Shown here piece after piece: positions 24,679 through 35,179 of a stretch of DNA of 64,000 bases. The notes under the pieces are model-generated. The model was not told the DNA's origin. It did no database searches and saw only the letters and a list, made by a program, of their open reading frames with translations. Position numbers and translations under genes: made by a program. Every line of letters begins with the position of its first letter. Positions within the stretch are counted from its first letter, which is position 1. The stretch is from Allobosea sp. BK604 (GTDB lineage Bacteria > Pseudomonadota > Alphaproteobacteria > Rhizobiales > Beijerinckiaceae), in NCBI RefSeq assembly GCF_004341515.1, contig NZ_SLZF01000002.1, positions 372,001 to 436,000 of the forward strand, read 5' to 3'.

Positions 24679-25784
24679 GCTCCAATTCCTTCCATCTCGC
24701 GGTGATGCCGGGCGAGGGTATCGGCATCGAAGTCATGGAGGCGGCGCATGCCGTGCTCGGTGCGGTCGAGGAGCGCTTCGACCTCTCCTTCCGCCAGGAG
24801 CTGATCCCGGGCGGGGCCCATCACTACAAGGATACCGGGGCGATCCTGCCCAAGGACGGGCTGGAGCGGGCGGGCAAGGCCGACGCGATCCTGTTCGGCG
24901 CGATGGGCTGGCCCGATATCCGCTTTCCGGATGGCACCGAGATCGCGCCGCAGCTCGACATGCGCGTGGCCTTTGGCCTCTATGCCGGCGTCCGGCCGAT
25001 CCGCGCCATTCCCGGCGTGCCGCCGGTGCTGGCCGACGCGCGCGCAGCGAAGATCGACCTCGTCATCGTCAGAGAATCGACCGAGGGCATGTTCGCCTCG
25101 CGCGGCAAGGGCGAGATCATCGACGGCCGCGAGGCGCGCGATACCCAGGTGATCACGCGGGCGGTGACCGAGCAGCTGACCGATTTCTGCTGCGGGCTGG
25201 CGCGGCGCCGGCGCGAGACGCGCGGCACGCCCGGGCGGGTGACGCTTATCGACAAGGCCAATGTCTTCCGCTCCTTCGCCTTCATGCGCCAGGTCTTCCA
25301 CGAGGCGGCGGCAAAGCATCCCGATATCGAGGCGCGCCACCACTATGTCGACGCGATGGCGCTCGATCTCGTGCGCCGGCCCTGGGATTTCGACGTGCTG
25401 CCGATGGAGAACCTGTTCGGCGATATCCTGTCGGATCTCGGCGCCGGGCTGATCGGCGGGATGGGCTTTGCGCCCTCGGCCGATATCGGCGCGGCCAATG
25501 GGATGTTCCAGCCGAGCCATGGCACGGCGCCGGACATTGCCGGAAAGGGCATCGCCAACCCGACGGCGATGATCCTCTCGGCCGCGATGATGCTGGACTG
25601 GCTCGGCGAGCGCCATGGCAGCAATGCTGCGCGCGACGCCGCCCGTGCGATCGAACTCAGCATCGACCTCGCCTTCGGCACGATGAACCTGCGCAGCTAC
25701 GATATCGGCGGCAGGAACGGCACGCGCGAGATCGGCCAGACTGTCGCCGACCTGATCCGCAGCGGCGGGGCCGATCCGCAATGA
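24675..25784 (+). CDS. NAD-dependent beta-hydroxyacid decarboxylating dehydrogenase (tartrate/isopropylmalate type)
   Basis: A 369-residue member of the isocitrate/isopropylmalate/tartrate dehydrogenase family. Diagnostic stretches are the N-terminal PGEGIGIEVMEAA, the substrate-binding VIVRESTEGMF, DKANVFRS, the signature NLFGDILSDLGAGLIGGMG and the nucleotide-binding HGTAPDIAGKGIANP. The operon context (sugar-acid transport, lactonase) argues against leucine biosynthesis and for oxidation of a tartrate-, malate- or sugar-acid-like substrate. It overlaps both neighbours by 4 bases. Confidence 0.86.
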   Translation: MSSNSFHLAVMPGEGIGIEVMEAAHAVLGAVEERFDLSFRQELIPGGAHHYKDTGAILPKDGLERAGKADAILFGAMGWPDIRFPDGTEIAPQLDMRVAFGLYAGVRPIRAIPGVPPVLADARAAKIDLVIVRESTEGMFASRGKGEIIDGREARDTQVITRAVTEQLTDFCCGLARRRRETRGTPGRVTLIDKANVFRSFAFMRQVFHEAAAKHPDIEARHHYVDAMALDLVRRPWDFDVLPMENLFGDILSDLGAGLIGGMGFAPSADIGAANGMFQPSHGTAPDIAGKGIANPTAMILSAAMMLDWLGERHGSNAARDAARAIELSIDLAFGTMNLRSYDIGGRNGTREIGQTVADLIRSGGADPQ

Positions 25785-26800
25785 CGCTGTCCGTCGCCAT
25801 CGCTGGCTGCGGCTATTTCAGCCGGTTCCACCAGGATGCCTGGAGCCGGATGGAAGGCGTGCGCGTCGTCGGCGTGGCCGACCGGGACGAGGCCAAGCGC
25901 ATGGCGGCAGCGTCGCTATTCCCGGGCGCAGCAGCCTTCAACGAGGCCGAGGCGATGCTCGATACGGTGAAGCCCGACCTGATCGACATCGTCACGCCGC
26001 CGCAGACGCATCGGGCGCTGGTCGAGGCAGCGACGAAACGCGGCGTGAAGATGATCTGCCAGAAGCCGGTCGCGCCCGAATATGACGAGGCTGCCCTCAT
26101 CGTCGAGACAGCCGAGAAAGCCGGTGTGATGCTCGCCGTGCACGAGAATTTCCGCTTCATGCCCTGGTTCATGGAAGCGCATCGGCTGATCCGGGCGGGC
26201 GCGATTGGAAAGCCGCTCAACATCACCTTCCGGCTGCGCCCCGGCGATGGCCAGGGGCCGGAGGCCTATCTCTCGCGCCAGCCCTACTTCCAGCAGATGC
26301 CGCGCTTCCTGATCCACGAGACCGGCATCCACCTGATCGACGTCTTCCGCTACCTGCTCGGCGAGATCACCGGCGTCTTCGCCCGGCTGCGGCGGATCAA
26401 CCCGGTGATCAAGGGTGAGGATGCCGGGCTGGTGATCTTCGATTTCGCGGATGGTGCGGCCGGGCTGTTCGACGGCAACCGCCATGTCGATCACCCGTCC
26501 GACGATACGCGCATGACCAATGGCGTGCTGCTGGTCGAGGGCGACCAGGGCGTGCTCAGGCTCGACGGTTACGGCAAGCTCTTCCTGCGCAAGCTGCGCG
26601 GCGAGGAAGCCGAACATCCCTATGCCTGGCAGGATCGCGGTTATGGCGGCGACTGCGTCTACGGGCAGTCGCAGCACATCGTCGAGCATCTGACCAAGGG
26701 CACGCCGCTGGTCAATTCCGGCCGCGACTACCTGCGCAATCTTGCGATCGAGGAAGCTGTCTACCGCTCCGCTCGGGAGGGTCGCTTCATCACGCTCTGA
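25781..26800 (+). CDS. Gfo/Idh/MocA-family oxidoreductase
   Basis: A 339-residue NAD(P)-dependent sugar or inositol dehydrogenase-like protein. The Rossmann motif is AIAGCGYFSRFHQ. The usual EKP catalytic motif reads QKP here (CQKPVAP), keeping the Lys. The downstream ETGIHLIDVFRYLLGE matches the GxHxxD catalytic segment. The ATG at 25781 overlaps the preceding stop (ATGA). In this operon it probably oxidises the C-1 or another hydroxyl of the imported sugar or sugar acid, feeding the lactonase; the order of steps is inference. Confidence 0.88.
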   Translation: MTLSVAIAGCGYFSRFHQDAWSRMEGVRVVGVADRDEAKRMAAASLFPGAAAFNEAEAMLDTVKPDLIDIVTPPQTHRALVEAATKRGVKMICQKPVAPEYDEAALIVETAEKAGVMLAVHENFRFMPWFMEAHRLIRAGAIGKPLNITFRLRPGDGQGPEAYLSRQPYFQQMPRFLIHETGIHLIDVFRYLLGEITGVFARLRRINPVIKGEDAGLVIFDFADGAAGLFDGNRHVDHPSDDTRMTNGVLLVEGDQGVLRLDGYGKLFLRKLRGEEAEHPYAWQDRGYGGDCVYGQSQHIVEHLTKGTPLVNSGRDYLRNLAIEEAVYRSAREGRFITL

Positions 26801-26864
26801 TCCACGAGAAGGCGGCCGAAGAAGCCGCTCGACTGGCCATCACACATCATCCGGGGAGGATATC

Positions 26865-27881
26865 ATGCAGAACAGACGCGATCTCTTGAAAGGCACTGCT
26901 GCCGCGACCGGCCTCGCCGTCACCGGCTTTCCCTTCATCGCCCGCGCGCAGAATGTGAAGACGCTGCGCTTCAGCCATACCGACACCTCGATCGGCGCGC
27001 GCCAGCAGGCAGCCGAGATGTTCGCAGCCGCCGTCGAGAAATACACCTCGGGCCGCTACAAGGTGCAGGTCTTCCATTCCGGCCAGCTCGCCAACGACGC
27101 CAAGTCGCTCGACCAGCTCCAGCTCGGCGGACTTGATTTCGCGGTCACCGGCGTCGTCACCTTCACGCCGCATGTGAAGGACCTCTCGCTCGTCGCCCTG
27201 CCCTATCTCGCCGAGAATTACGAGCAGGGCTGGAAGCTCTATGACAGCTCCAAGTTCATCCAGCAGCAGGCGGACCAGCTCCCGGCCAAGGGCATGCGGG
27301 TGATCGGCAACTGGGAAGCGGGCTTCCGCAGCTTCACCACCAACTTCCCGCTCAACAGCCCGGCCGACGCCAAGGGCAAGAAGCTGCGCATCGCCCCGGT
27401 CGAGATGATCCGCTGGATCATGGAATCGATCGGCTTCTCGCCGGTCGTGATGCCGGTGACCGAGGTCTATCTCGGCATCCAGCAGAATACCGTCTCCGGC
27501 CAGGAGAACCCGATCGACACGATCTTCTCGCAGCGCTTCTACGAAGTCGCGAAATACGTGACGCTGTCGCAGCACGTCTATTCGCCGCTCTGGCTCGCCA
27601 TGGCCGAGCGCTCGTTCAAGGGCATGTCGGCCGAGGACCAGCAGGGCGTCATCAAGGCGGCCAAGGAATCCGGCGACTGGAACCGCAAGGAGGTCCGCGC
27701 CAATGACGACAAGCTGCTGGCCGAGATGACCGCCAAGGGCGCCACGATCACCAAGCCCGACCTCTCCATCTGGCGCAAGGCGAGTGAAGGCGCCTATGAC
27801 CGCGCCCGCAAGGAGTTCGGCGCCGCGGCTGTCGACCAGATGCTCAACGAGGCGGCCGAGATCCGCAAGAGCATGAGCTGA
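26865..27881 (+). CDS. TRAP transporter substrate-binding protein, DctP family
   Basis: A 338-residue periplasmic protein with a Tat-like signal (NRRDLLKG, cleavage after ARAQ near residue 28). The mature part is a DctP/SBP fold: LRFSHTDTSIGARQQAAE, KGKKLRIAP (conserved substrate-carboxylate Arg), EVYLGIQQNTVSGQENP. TRAP binding proteins deliver organic acids to a Na-coupled DctQM permease, which follows directly. The start has GGGGAGGA 4 bases upstream. Confidence 0.92.
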   Translation: MQNRRDLLKGTAAATGLAVTGFPFIARAQNVKTLRFSHTDTSIGARQQAAEMFAAAVEKYTSGRYKVQVFHSGQLANDAKSLDQLQLGGLDFAVTGVVTFTPHVKDLSLVALPYLAENYEQGWKLYDSSKFIQQQADQLPAKGMRVIGNWEAGFRSFTTNFPLNSPADAKGKKLRIAPVEMIRWIMESIGFSPVVMPVTEVYLGIQQNTVSGQENPIDTIFSQRFYEVAKYVTLSQHVYSPLWLAMAERSFKGMSAEDQQGVIKAAKESGDWNRKEVRANDDKLLAEMTAKGATITKPDLSIWRKASEGAYDRARKEFGAAAVDQMLNEAAEIRKSMS

Positions 27882-27910
27882 CAGTCCAAGCTGCTGAGGC
27901 GGAGGCCGGC

Positions 27911-28432
27911 ATGAGCTTTCTCTATCGCCCGGACCGGGCCGAGCCGGCCCCGCTGCGCTGGCTCGGCGACGCGATCGACGTCGCCGTGACCTTGCTGGCC
28001 GCGACCCTGCTCATCGTGATGTTCGCCAATGTCGCGGCGCGCGTGGCGCTCAACAGCGACATCGCCTGGAACACCGAATTCGGCGAGTTCGTGTTGCTCT
28101 GGGCGACGTTTCTGGGCGGCGCCTCGGCCGCTCGGCGCGGCGCCCATATGCGCATCACCGAGTTCGTGGACTCGTTCCCGCCCGCGATCGGCCATGCGGT
28201 CGAGCTCGCGACGCGTGTCGGCGTTGTCGGGCTGCTCCTGCTGCTGATCTGGTACGGCTTGAGCATTTCCGAGAGCACGATGGGCCAGGAGATGACCGTG
28301 CTGCACTGGCCGATCGGCGTGCAGTATCTGGCCATGCCGGTCGGCTCCGCCTTCGCACTCGTTTTCGTCATCTACGAGACCGTCCTGCTCGCCATGGGTA
28401 GGCCGATCCCGCAAGAAGCCTTCCAGGACTGA
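27911..28432 (+). CDS. TRAP transporter small permease, DctQ family
   Basis: A 173-residue inner-membrane protein with four predicted helices and the DctQ-typical middle segment NTEFGEFVLLWATFLGGASA followed by RRGAHMRI. It pairs with the large permease starting 4 bases downstream. The start follows a GGCGGAGG site. Confidence 0.9.
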   Translation: MSFLYRPDRAEPAPLRWLGDAIDVAVTLLAATLLIVMFANVAARVALNSDIAWNTEFGEFVLLWATFLGGASAARRGAHMRITEFVDSFPPAIGHAVELATRVGVVGLLLLLIWYGLSISESTMGQEMTVLHWPIGVQYLAMPVGSAFALVFVIYETVLLAMGRPIPQEAFQD

Positions 28433-28436
28433 CGCC

Positions 28437-29723
28437 ATGGTTCTCGCCGTCATTTGCGTCGTCTTCTTTGCGCTCGCCCTGCTCGGCATGCCGCTGGTCT
28501 GGGCGCTGCTGCTGACCACCGTCGCGACGATCTGGATCTTCGGGCAGGGCTACCCGCTCGAGGCGATCTTCCTGTCCTACATCTCCAGCGTCGAGCCGCT
28601 GCATCTGGCGGCGATCCCGCTCTTCATCTTCACCGGCGAGCTGATCACCCATGGCGGCGTCGGCAAGCGGCTGATCGATTTTGCCCGCTCGCTGCTCGCC
28701 TTCATGCCGGGCGGGCTCGGCGTCGTCACCGTCTCGGCCTGCACCATGTTCGGCTCGGTCTCGGGCTCGGCTGTGGCGGATTCCGCTGCGATCGGCTCGA
28801 TCATGGTGCCGCGCATGGCCGAGCGCGGCTATCCGCGCGCCTTCGCCGGTGCGCTGATCGCGGTCGCCGGTACGATCGGCGTGCTGATGCCGCTCTCGAT
28901 CCCGCTCCTGGTCTATGGCTTCGTCGGCAATGTCTCGATCCGCGAGCTGCTGGTCTCCGGCGTCTTCCCCGCCTTCACGCTCGCATTCGCCCTGATCCTG
29001 ATCTGTATCTGGAAGGGTCGTTCGCTCGGCTGCGATCTCGGCGGCGCGATGCCGACCAAGGCCGATATCTGGAAGAGTTTCGTCGCCATCCTGCCGGCCT
29101 CGGGCATGCCCGTCGTCATCCTCGGCGGCATCCTCTCCGGGATCTTCACGCCGACCGAGGCGGCTTCCGTCGCCGTCTTCTACGGGCTGATCCTGGCGCT
29201 CTTCGTCTATCGCGAGGTCAAGCCGGCGCAGGTGCCGGGCATGCTGCTGCAGAGCTTCCGCACCAGTGCGGTCGTGATGCTCGTCGTCGGCGCCACCGGC
29301 GCTCTCTCGTGGCTGATCACGGTCGAGCAGATCCCTGCAAACCTGGCGCAGTCGATCCTCAACATTGCCGAGAACAAATATGTCTTCCTGCTGCTGCTGA
29401 ACCTGGCGCTGATCCTGGTCGGCATCTTCCTGGAGCCGCTGCCCTCGCTGATGCTGACGGCCCCGCTCTTCATCCCGACAGCCAAGGCCTTCGGCATCGA
29501 CCCGGTCCATCTCGGCCTGATCATGGTGTTCAACCTCGTCATCGGGCTCTACACGCCGCCGGTCGGCGGCACGCTCTTCGTCGCCGCCAAGATCGCTCGC
29601 GTTGGCATGGTCGCGATTTCGCGCGAGTTGATCCCGATGTTCATCCTCGCGCTCTGCGTCCTCTTCCTCGTCACCTATGTCGAGGCGATCCCGATGGCCC
29701 TGGTCTGGTTCATGCGCGGATGA
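28437..29723 (+). CDS. TRAP transporter large permease, DctM family
   Basis: A 428-residue inner-membrane protein with about twelve helices. DctM landmarks are IPLFIFTGELITHGGVGKR, FGSVSGSAVADSAAIGSIM and TPPVGGTLFVAAKIA. It forms the Na-coupled transport pore with DctQ. Its stop codon overlaps the start of the SMP-30 lactonase gene (ATGA). Confidence 0.93.
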   Translation: MVLAVICVVFFALALLGMPLVWALLLTTVATIWIFGQGYPLEAIFLSYISSVEPLHLAAIPLFIFTGELITHGGVGKRLIDFARSLLAFMPGGLGVVTVSACTMFGSVSGSAVADSAAIGSIMVPRMAERGYPRAFAGALIAVAGTIGVLMPLSIPLLVYGFVGNVSIRELLVSGVFPAFTLAFALILICIWKGRSLGCDLGGAMPTKADIWKSFVAILPASGMPVVILGGILSGIFTPTEAASVAVFYGLILALFVYREVKPAQVPGMLLQSFRTSAVVMLVVGATGALSWLITVEQIPANLAQSILNIAENKYVFLLLLNLALILVGIFLEPLPSLMLTAPLFIPTAKAFGIDPVHLGLIMVFNLVIGLYTPPVGGTLFVAAKIARVGMVAISRELIPMFILALCVLFLVTYVEAIPMALVWFMRG

Positions 29724-30688
29724 AGCTCTCCCTCTCGGACGTCGCGCTCCTCGGCAAGGGCCTCAGCCGCCCGGAATGCGTTCTCGCCACGGCAAAGGGC
29801 GATCTCTTCACCGCCGACTGGCGCGGCGGCGTCGCCCATCTGAAGCCAGACAGGACACAGGCGCTCTATGCCGGGACGACAGCCGATCTGCCGGAGGGCC
29901 TGCGCCCGAACGGCATCGCGCTCGAGCCGGACGGCTCCTTCCTCATCGCCAATCTCGGCAGCGAGATCGGCGGCGTCTGGCGGCTGACGCGGGACGGGCA
30001 GGTCTCGCCCTATCTGACCGAGATCGATGGGCGGCCGATCCCGCCCTCGAACTATGTCGTGCGCGATCATCGCGGCCGGCTCTGGCTCACCGTCTCGACA
30101 ACCGTCGTGCCACGATCGCTCGATTATCGGCTCGATTCGAAGAGCGGCTTCATCGCCGTGCTGGACGAGACGGGCGCGCGCATCGCCGCCGACGGGCTCG
30201 GTTTCACCAATGAATGCCAGATCTCGCCCGATCGGCGCTGGCTCTATGTCAACGAGACCTATGGCAGGCGGCTCAGCCGCTTCCCGCTGAAGGATGATGC
30301 CAGCCTCGGGCCGAAAGAGGTCGTCTATGAATTCGGCGAAGGCCAGTTCCCCGACGGGCTCGCCTTCGATGCCGAGGGCAAGGTCTGGATCGCCGGGGTG
30401 ATCTCGAACCAGCTGATGCGGATCGATCCCGAGAGCGGCGATTGCGCGATCGTGCTGAGCGAGAGCGATGCCGACCATGTCGCCTGGGTCGAGGCGGCCT
30501 TCGGCGACAATGCGCTCGGTCGGCCGCATATGGATTCAAATCCCGCGGCCAAGCTGCGCAATCTCTCCAGCATCGCCTTTGGCGGACCGGAGCTGCGCAC
30601 CGCCTATCTCGGCTGCCTGCTCGGCGACCATATCGCCAAGGTCGAGCTGCCTGTCGCCGGCCTGCCGCCGGTGCACTGGCACTATTAG
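29720..30688 (+). CDS. SMP-30/gluconolactonase-like lactonase
   Basis: A 322-residue six-bladed beta-propeller of the SMP-30/gluconolactonase/LRE family. The metal-binding positions are visible as RPECVLATAKGDLF (Glu), NECQISPD (Asn) and FPDGLAFDAEGKVWIA (Asp). These enzymes hydrolyse sugar lactones to aldonic acids. It closes the operon and its stop lies about 50 bases before a palindromic element. The likely substrate is the lactone made by the Gfo/Idh oxidoreductase. Confidence 0.87.
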   Translation: MKLSLSDVALLGKGLSRPECVLATAKGDLFTADWRGGVAHLKPDRTQALYAGTTADLPEGLRPNGIALEPDGSFLIANLGSEIGGVWRLTRDGQVSPYLTEIDGRPIPPSNYVVRDHRGRLWLTVSTTVVPRSLDYRLDSKSGFIAVLDETGARIAADGLGFTNECQISPDRRWLYVNETYGRRLSRFPLKDDASLGPKEVVYEFGEGQFPDGLAFDAEGKVWIAGVISNQLMRIDPESGDCAIVLSESDADHVAWVEAAFGDNALGRPHMDSNPAAKLRNLSSIAFGGPELRTAYLGCLLGDHIAKVELPVAGLPPVHWHY

Positions 30689-30737
30689 CCGGCCTCCGGC
30701 TGCGGCACGCCCGAGGCGTGCCGCAGCCAAGATTCCG

Positions 30738-30828
30738 GTCATGCTCGGCCTAGCGCCAAGCATCCGCGTCTTGGATACAGCCTTCGACGAGCGGAGACGT
30801 GGATGGTCGGGACGAGCCCGACCATGAC
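30738..30828. repeat. Dispersed imperfect palindrome between convergent genes
   Basis: The left arm from 30738 (GTCATGCTCGG...) and the reverse complement of the right arm ending at 30828 (GTCATGGTCGG...) align over about 36 bases with few mismatches. The shape matches a family of Alphaproteobacterial intergenic elements. It lies between convergent lactonase and malic enzyme genes and could fold into a long RNA hairpin that ends both transcripts. Confidence 0.7.
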
Positions 30829-30854
30829 GGATTGCGCGTGTCCCTGGCGCTCGC

Positions 30855-33140
<2,286 letters not shown>

Positions 33141-33283
33141 GCGCTTGTTCTTTTTGTGAGCGTTTCCGGGAGGGAGGCGGACCATAGGGCAGCGCTAGGC
33201 CGCTCCACAAGGCGCGTCTGTCAACCAGATGGCATGACGGTCCAGCAAAAATCGCCTGCCTGTTTTGCGTGCGGCGAAAAGGC

Positions 33284-35113
33284 TCAGAGCCGGCCGCGCA
33301 CGCTGCGGACGAAGTCGCCGACATAGCGGTCGAGCGCCACGGTCTGATCGCTGACCTGGCGCGCCGCTTCGACGACGCGGATAGCGGTCTCGCCGGTGCC
33401 GCGCGCTTCGGTGCCGACGCTGCCGACGCTTTCGCTGACCGCATTGGTGCTGCCCGCGACGAGCTGGGCATCCGAGGCGATGCCGGAAGCGATCTCGGCC
33501 TGGCGGCTCACCACATCGGCAATGGCGCCGGAGGTCTGCTCGATGACGCTCATCGTGCCCTCGATCTGCGCGATGGCGTCTGAGGCCGTGGCTGCGGCGG
33601 TGCGGATCTCCTGCAAGGTCTCGCCGATATCGCGAGTCGCCTTCTGGGTCTGTTCGGCGAGGTTCTTGACCTCGCCGGCGACGACCGCGAAGCCGCGGCC
33701 GGCCGCGCCGGCGCGGGCGGCCTCGATCGTGGCGTTGAGCGCGAGCAGGTTGGTGCGCGAGGCGATGTCCTCGATGAAATCGAGCACGGCGCTGACCTTG
33801 TCAGCCGCAGCGCCGAGGCCCGAGACATCCTGCCGGGTGGACCGGACATAGCTTGCGGCGTCGCGGGCCGTGTCGTCGGCGTGAGCGGTGCGGCGCGTCA
33901 ATTCACGGATCGAGGCATCGATTTCCTCCGCCGCCATCGCGACGCTGCCGACACGCTGCGAGGCGTGCTCGGCCTGACGCGTGACATCGACGGCGCGCAA
34001 GGCGGTTTGATTGGCGCTTTCGGCCATCTGGCTCGCGGCCTGATGCATGTCGCGCACCGAGGCCGCGACCTGCTGCAGCGCCTGGCCGACCGTGATCTCG
34101 AGATTGGCGGCAAGCTCGTCGAGCGCCGATTTGCGCTGCTCCTCTATCTCCTGCCGGCGCGTCTCGAGCGTCTTCTCGTCGGTGACATCGAGCAGGATGC
34201 CGTCCCAGACCATAGAGCCATCCCTGAGCCGGCGCATCGCCGCCTCGCTGCGCAGCCAGGCTATGGAGCCGTCCGGGCAGAGATAGCGGGCCTCGAAACG
34301 CCAGAAATCGGCTCCACCCGGGGCGGCTCGCTCCCGTTCGAAGCGGGCGCGATCCTCCGGCAGCATCTTGCCGAGCCAGATCTCGGGATCCCGCTCGACC
34401 GCCTCCTTGGAGATGCCGAGCAATCCGTCGATGCTGAACGAGGCGAAATGGTAGCTCAGCGTGCCGTCGGGTCGCACCACGCGCTGATAGAGCGTGCCCG
34501 GCGCCCGATCGATCAGCGAGCGCAGGCGATAGGCGTTCTCGCGCCGCTCGGCATCGCCGAACAGGATCATGCCGGCCAGCATCGTGCCGGTGACGTTGAC
34601 CAGCAGCGCCGGTGGCGTCGCCATACGCAGCACTGACAGGGCGACGTCCCAATCCGGCAGCAGCAGCACGGGTGGAAACAGCACGAAGGCGGCGGCCAGC
34701 CCGAGCAGCCAGACATCCGTGATCGCGGGCTGGCGCCGCTTGCGTGCAATGTGCAGATGGATCGCCAGACCGCAGGCGGCGCTGAGCAGGATGCCGGCTA
34801 TGCCGCCCGGCATGCCGGCGCCGCCATTGGAATAGCGAAAGAGCGCCAGAGGCACGGCAGTGAGCATGGTCGCGATGGGGCCGCCCAGCGGCCCGGCGAG
34901 AAGAATGGCGATATTACGCGAATCGATGGCGATGCCAGGCTTCAGCATCACCGGCTCGATCATGCTGCAGAAGCCGGCCGCGCCAAGGATCAGCCCCGTC
35001 GCCAGCGGCGGCAGATATCGCCAGCGTTCAATCCGCGGCAAGATGATCGTCAACGCCAACGCCGCAAGCAGGACGAAGGACAGGCTTTCGATCAAATCGA
35101 GAATCAACGCCAT
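33284..35113 (-). CDS. Methyl-accepting chemotaxis protein with LytS-like five-helix domain and PAS domain
   Basis: A 609-residue receptor. Residues 1-185 contain five or six membrane helices resembling the 5TM domain of LytS sensors ([19 protein letters not shown], then [19 protein letters not shown]). A PAS domain follows at about 190-310, with a PAC-like segment [18 protein letters not shown]. The MCP signalling coiled coil occupies about 370-600 and keeps the hairpin tip [19 protein letters not shown]. There is no periplasmic ligand domain, so it probably senses inside the membrane or cytoplasm. The frame runs on upstream through antisense mutS, so the start was placed at the ATG before the first helix. 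It is divergent from mutS (66 bases). Confidence 0.88.
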   Translation of the reverse strand: MALILDLIESLSFVLLAALALTIILPRIERWRYLPPLATGLILGAAGFCSMIEPVMLKPGIAIDSRNIAILLAGPLGGPIATMLTAVPLALFRYSNGGAGMPGGIAGILLSAACGLAIHLHIARKRRQPAITDVWLLGLAAAFVLFPPVLLLPDWDVALSVLRMATPPALLVNVTGTMLAGMILFGDAERRENAYRLRSLIDRAPGTLYQRVVRPDGTLSYHFASFSIDGLLGISKEAVERDPEIWLGKMLPEDRARFERERAAPGGADFWRFEARYLCPDGSIAWLRSEAAMRRLRDGSMVWDGILLDVTDEKTLETRRQEIEEQRKSALDELAANLEITVGQALQQVAASVRDMHQAASQMAESANQTALRAVDVTRQAEHASQRVGSVAMAAEEIDASIRELTRRTAHADDTARDAASYVRSTRQDVSGLGAAADKVSAVLDFIEDIASRTNLLALNATIEAARAGAAGRGFAVVAGEVKNLAEQTQKATRDIGETLQEIRTAAATASDAIAQIEGTMSVIEQTSGAIADVVSRQAEIASGIASDAQLVAGSTNAVSESVGSVGTEARGTGETAIRVVEAARQVSDQTVALDRYVGDFVRSVRGRL

Positions 35114-35179
35114 CCGCGGACTTTCGGCCAGTAAGATTTCACTGACGATGCTTTCAATTGTTGAAAGCCGTCCTAACGC

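Noticed and set aside
24675-25784. leuB (3-isopropylmalate dehydrogenase) for the decarboxylating dehydrogenase.
   Set aside because: The operon is a sugar-acid uptake unit and no leucine biosynthesis genes are near; tartrate/sugar-acid type fits better.
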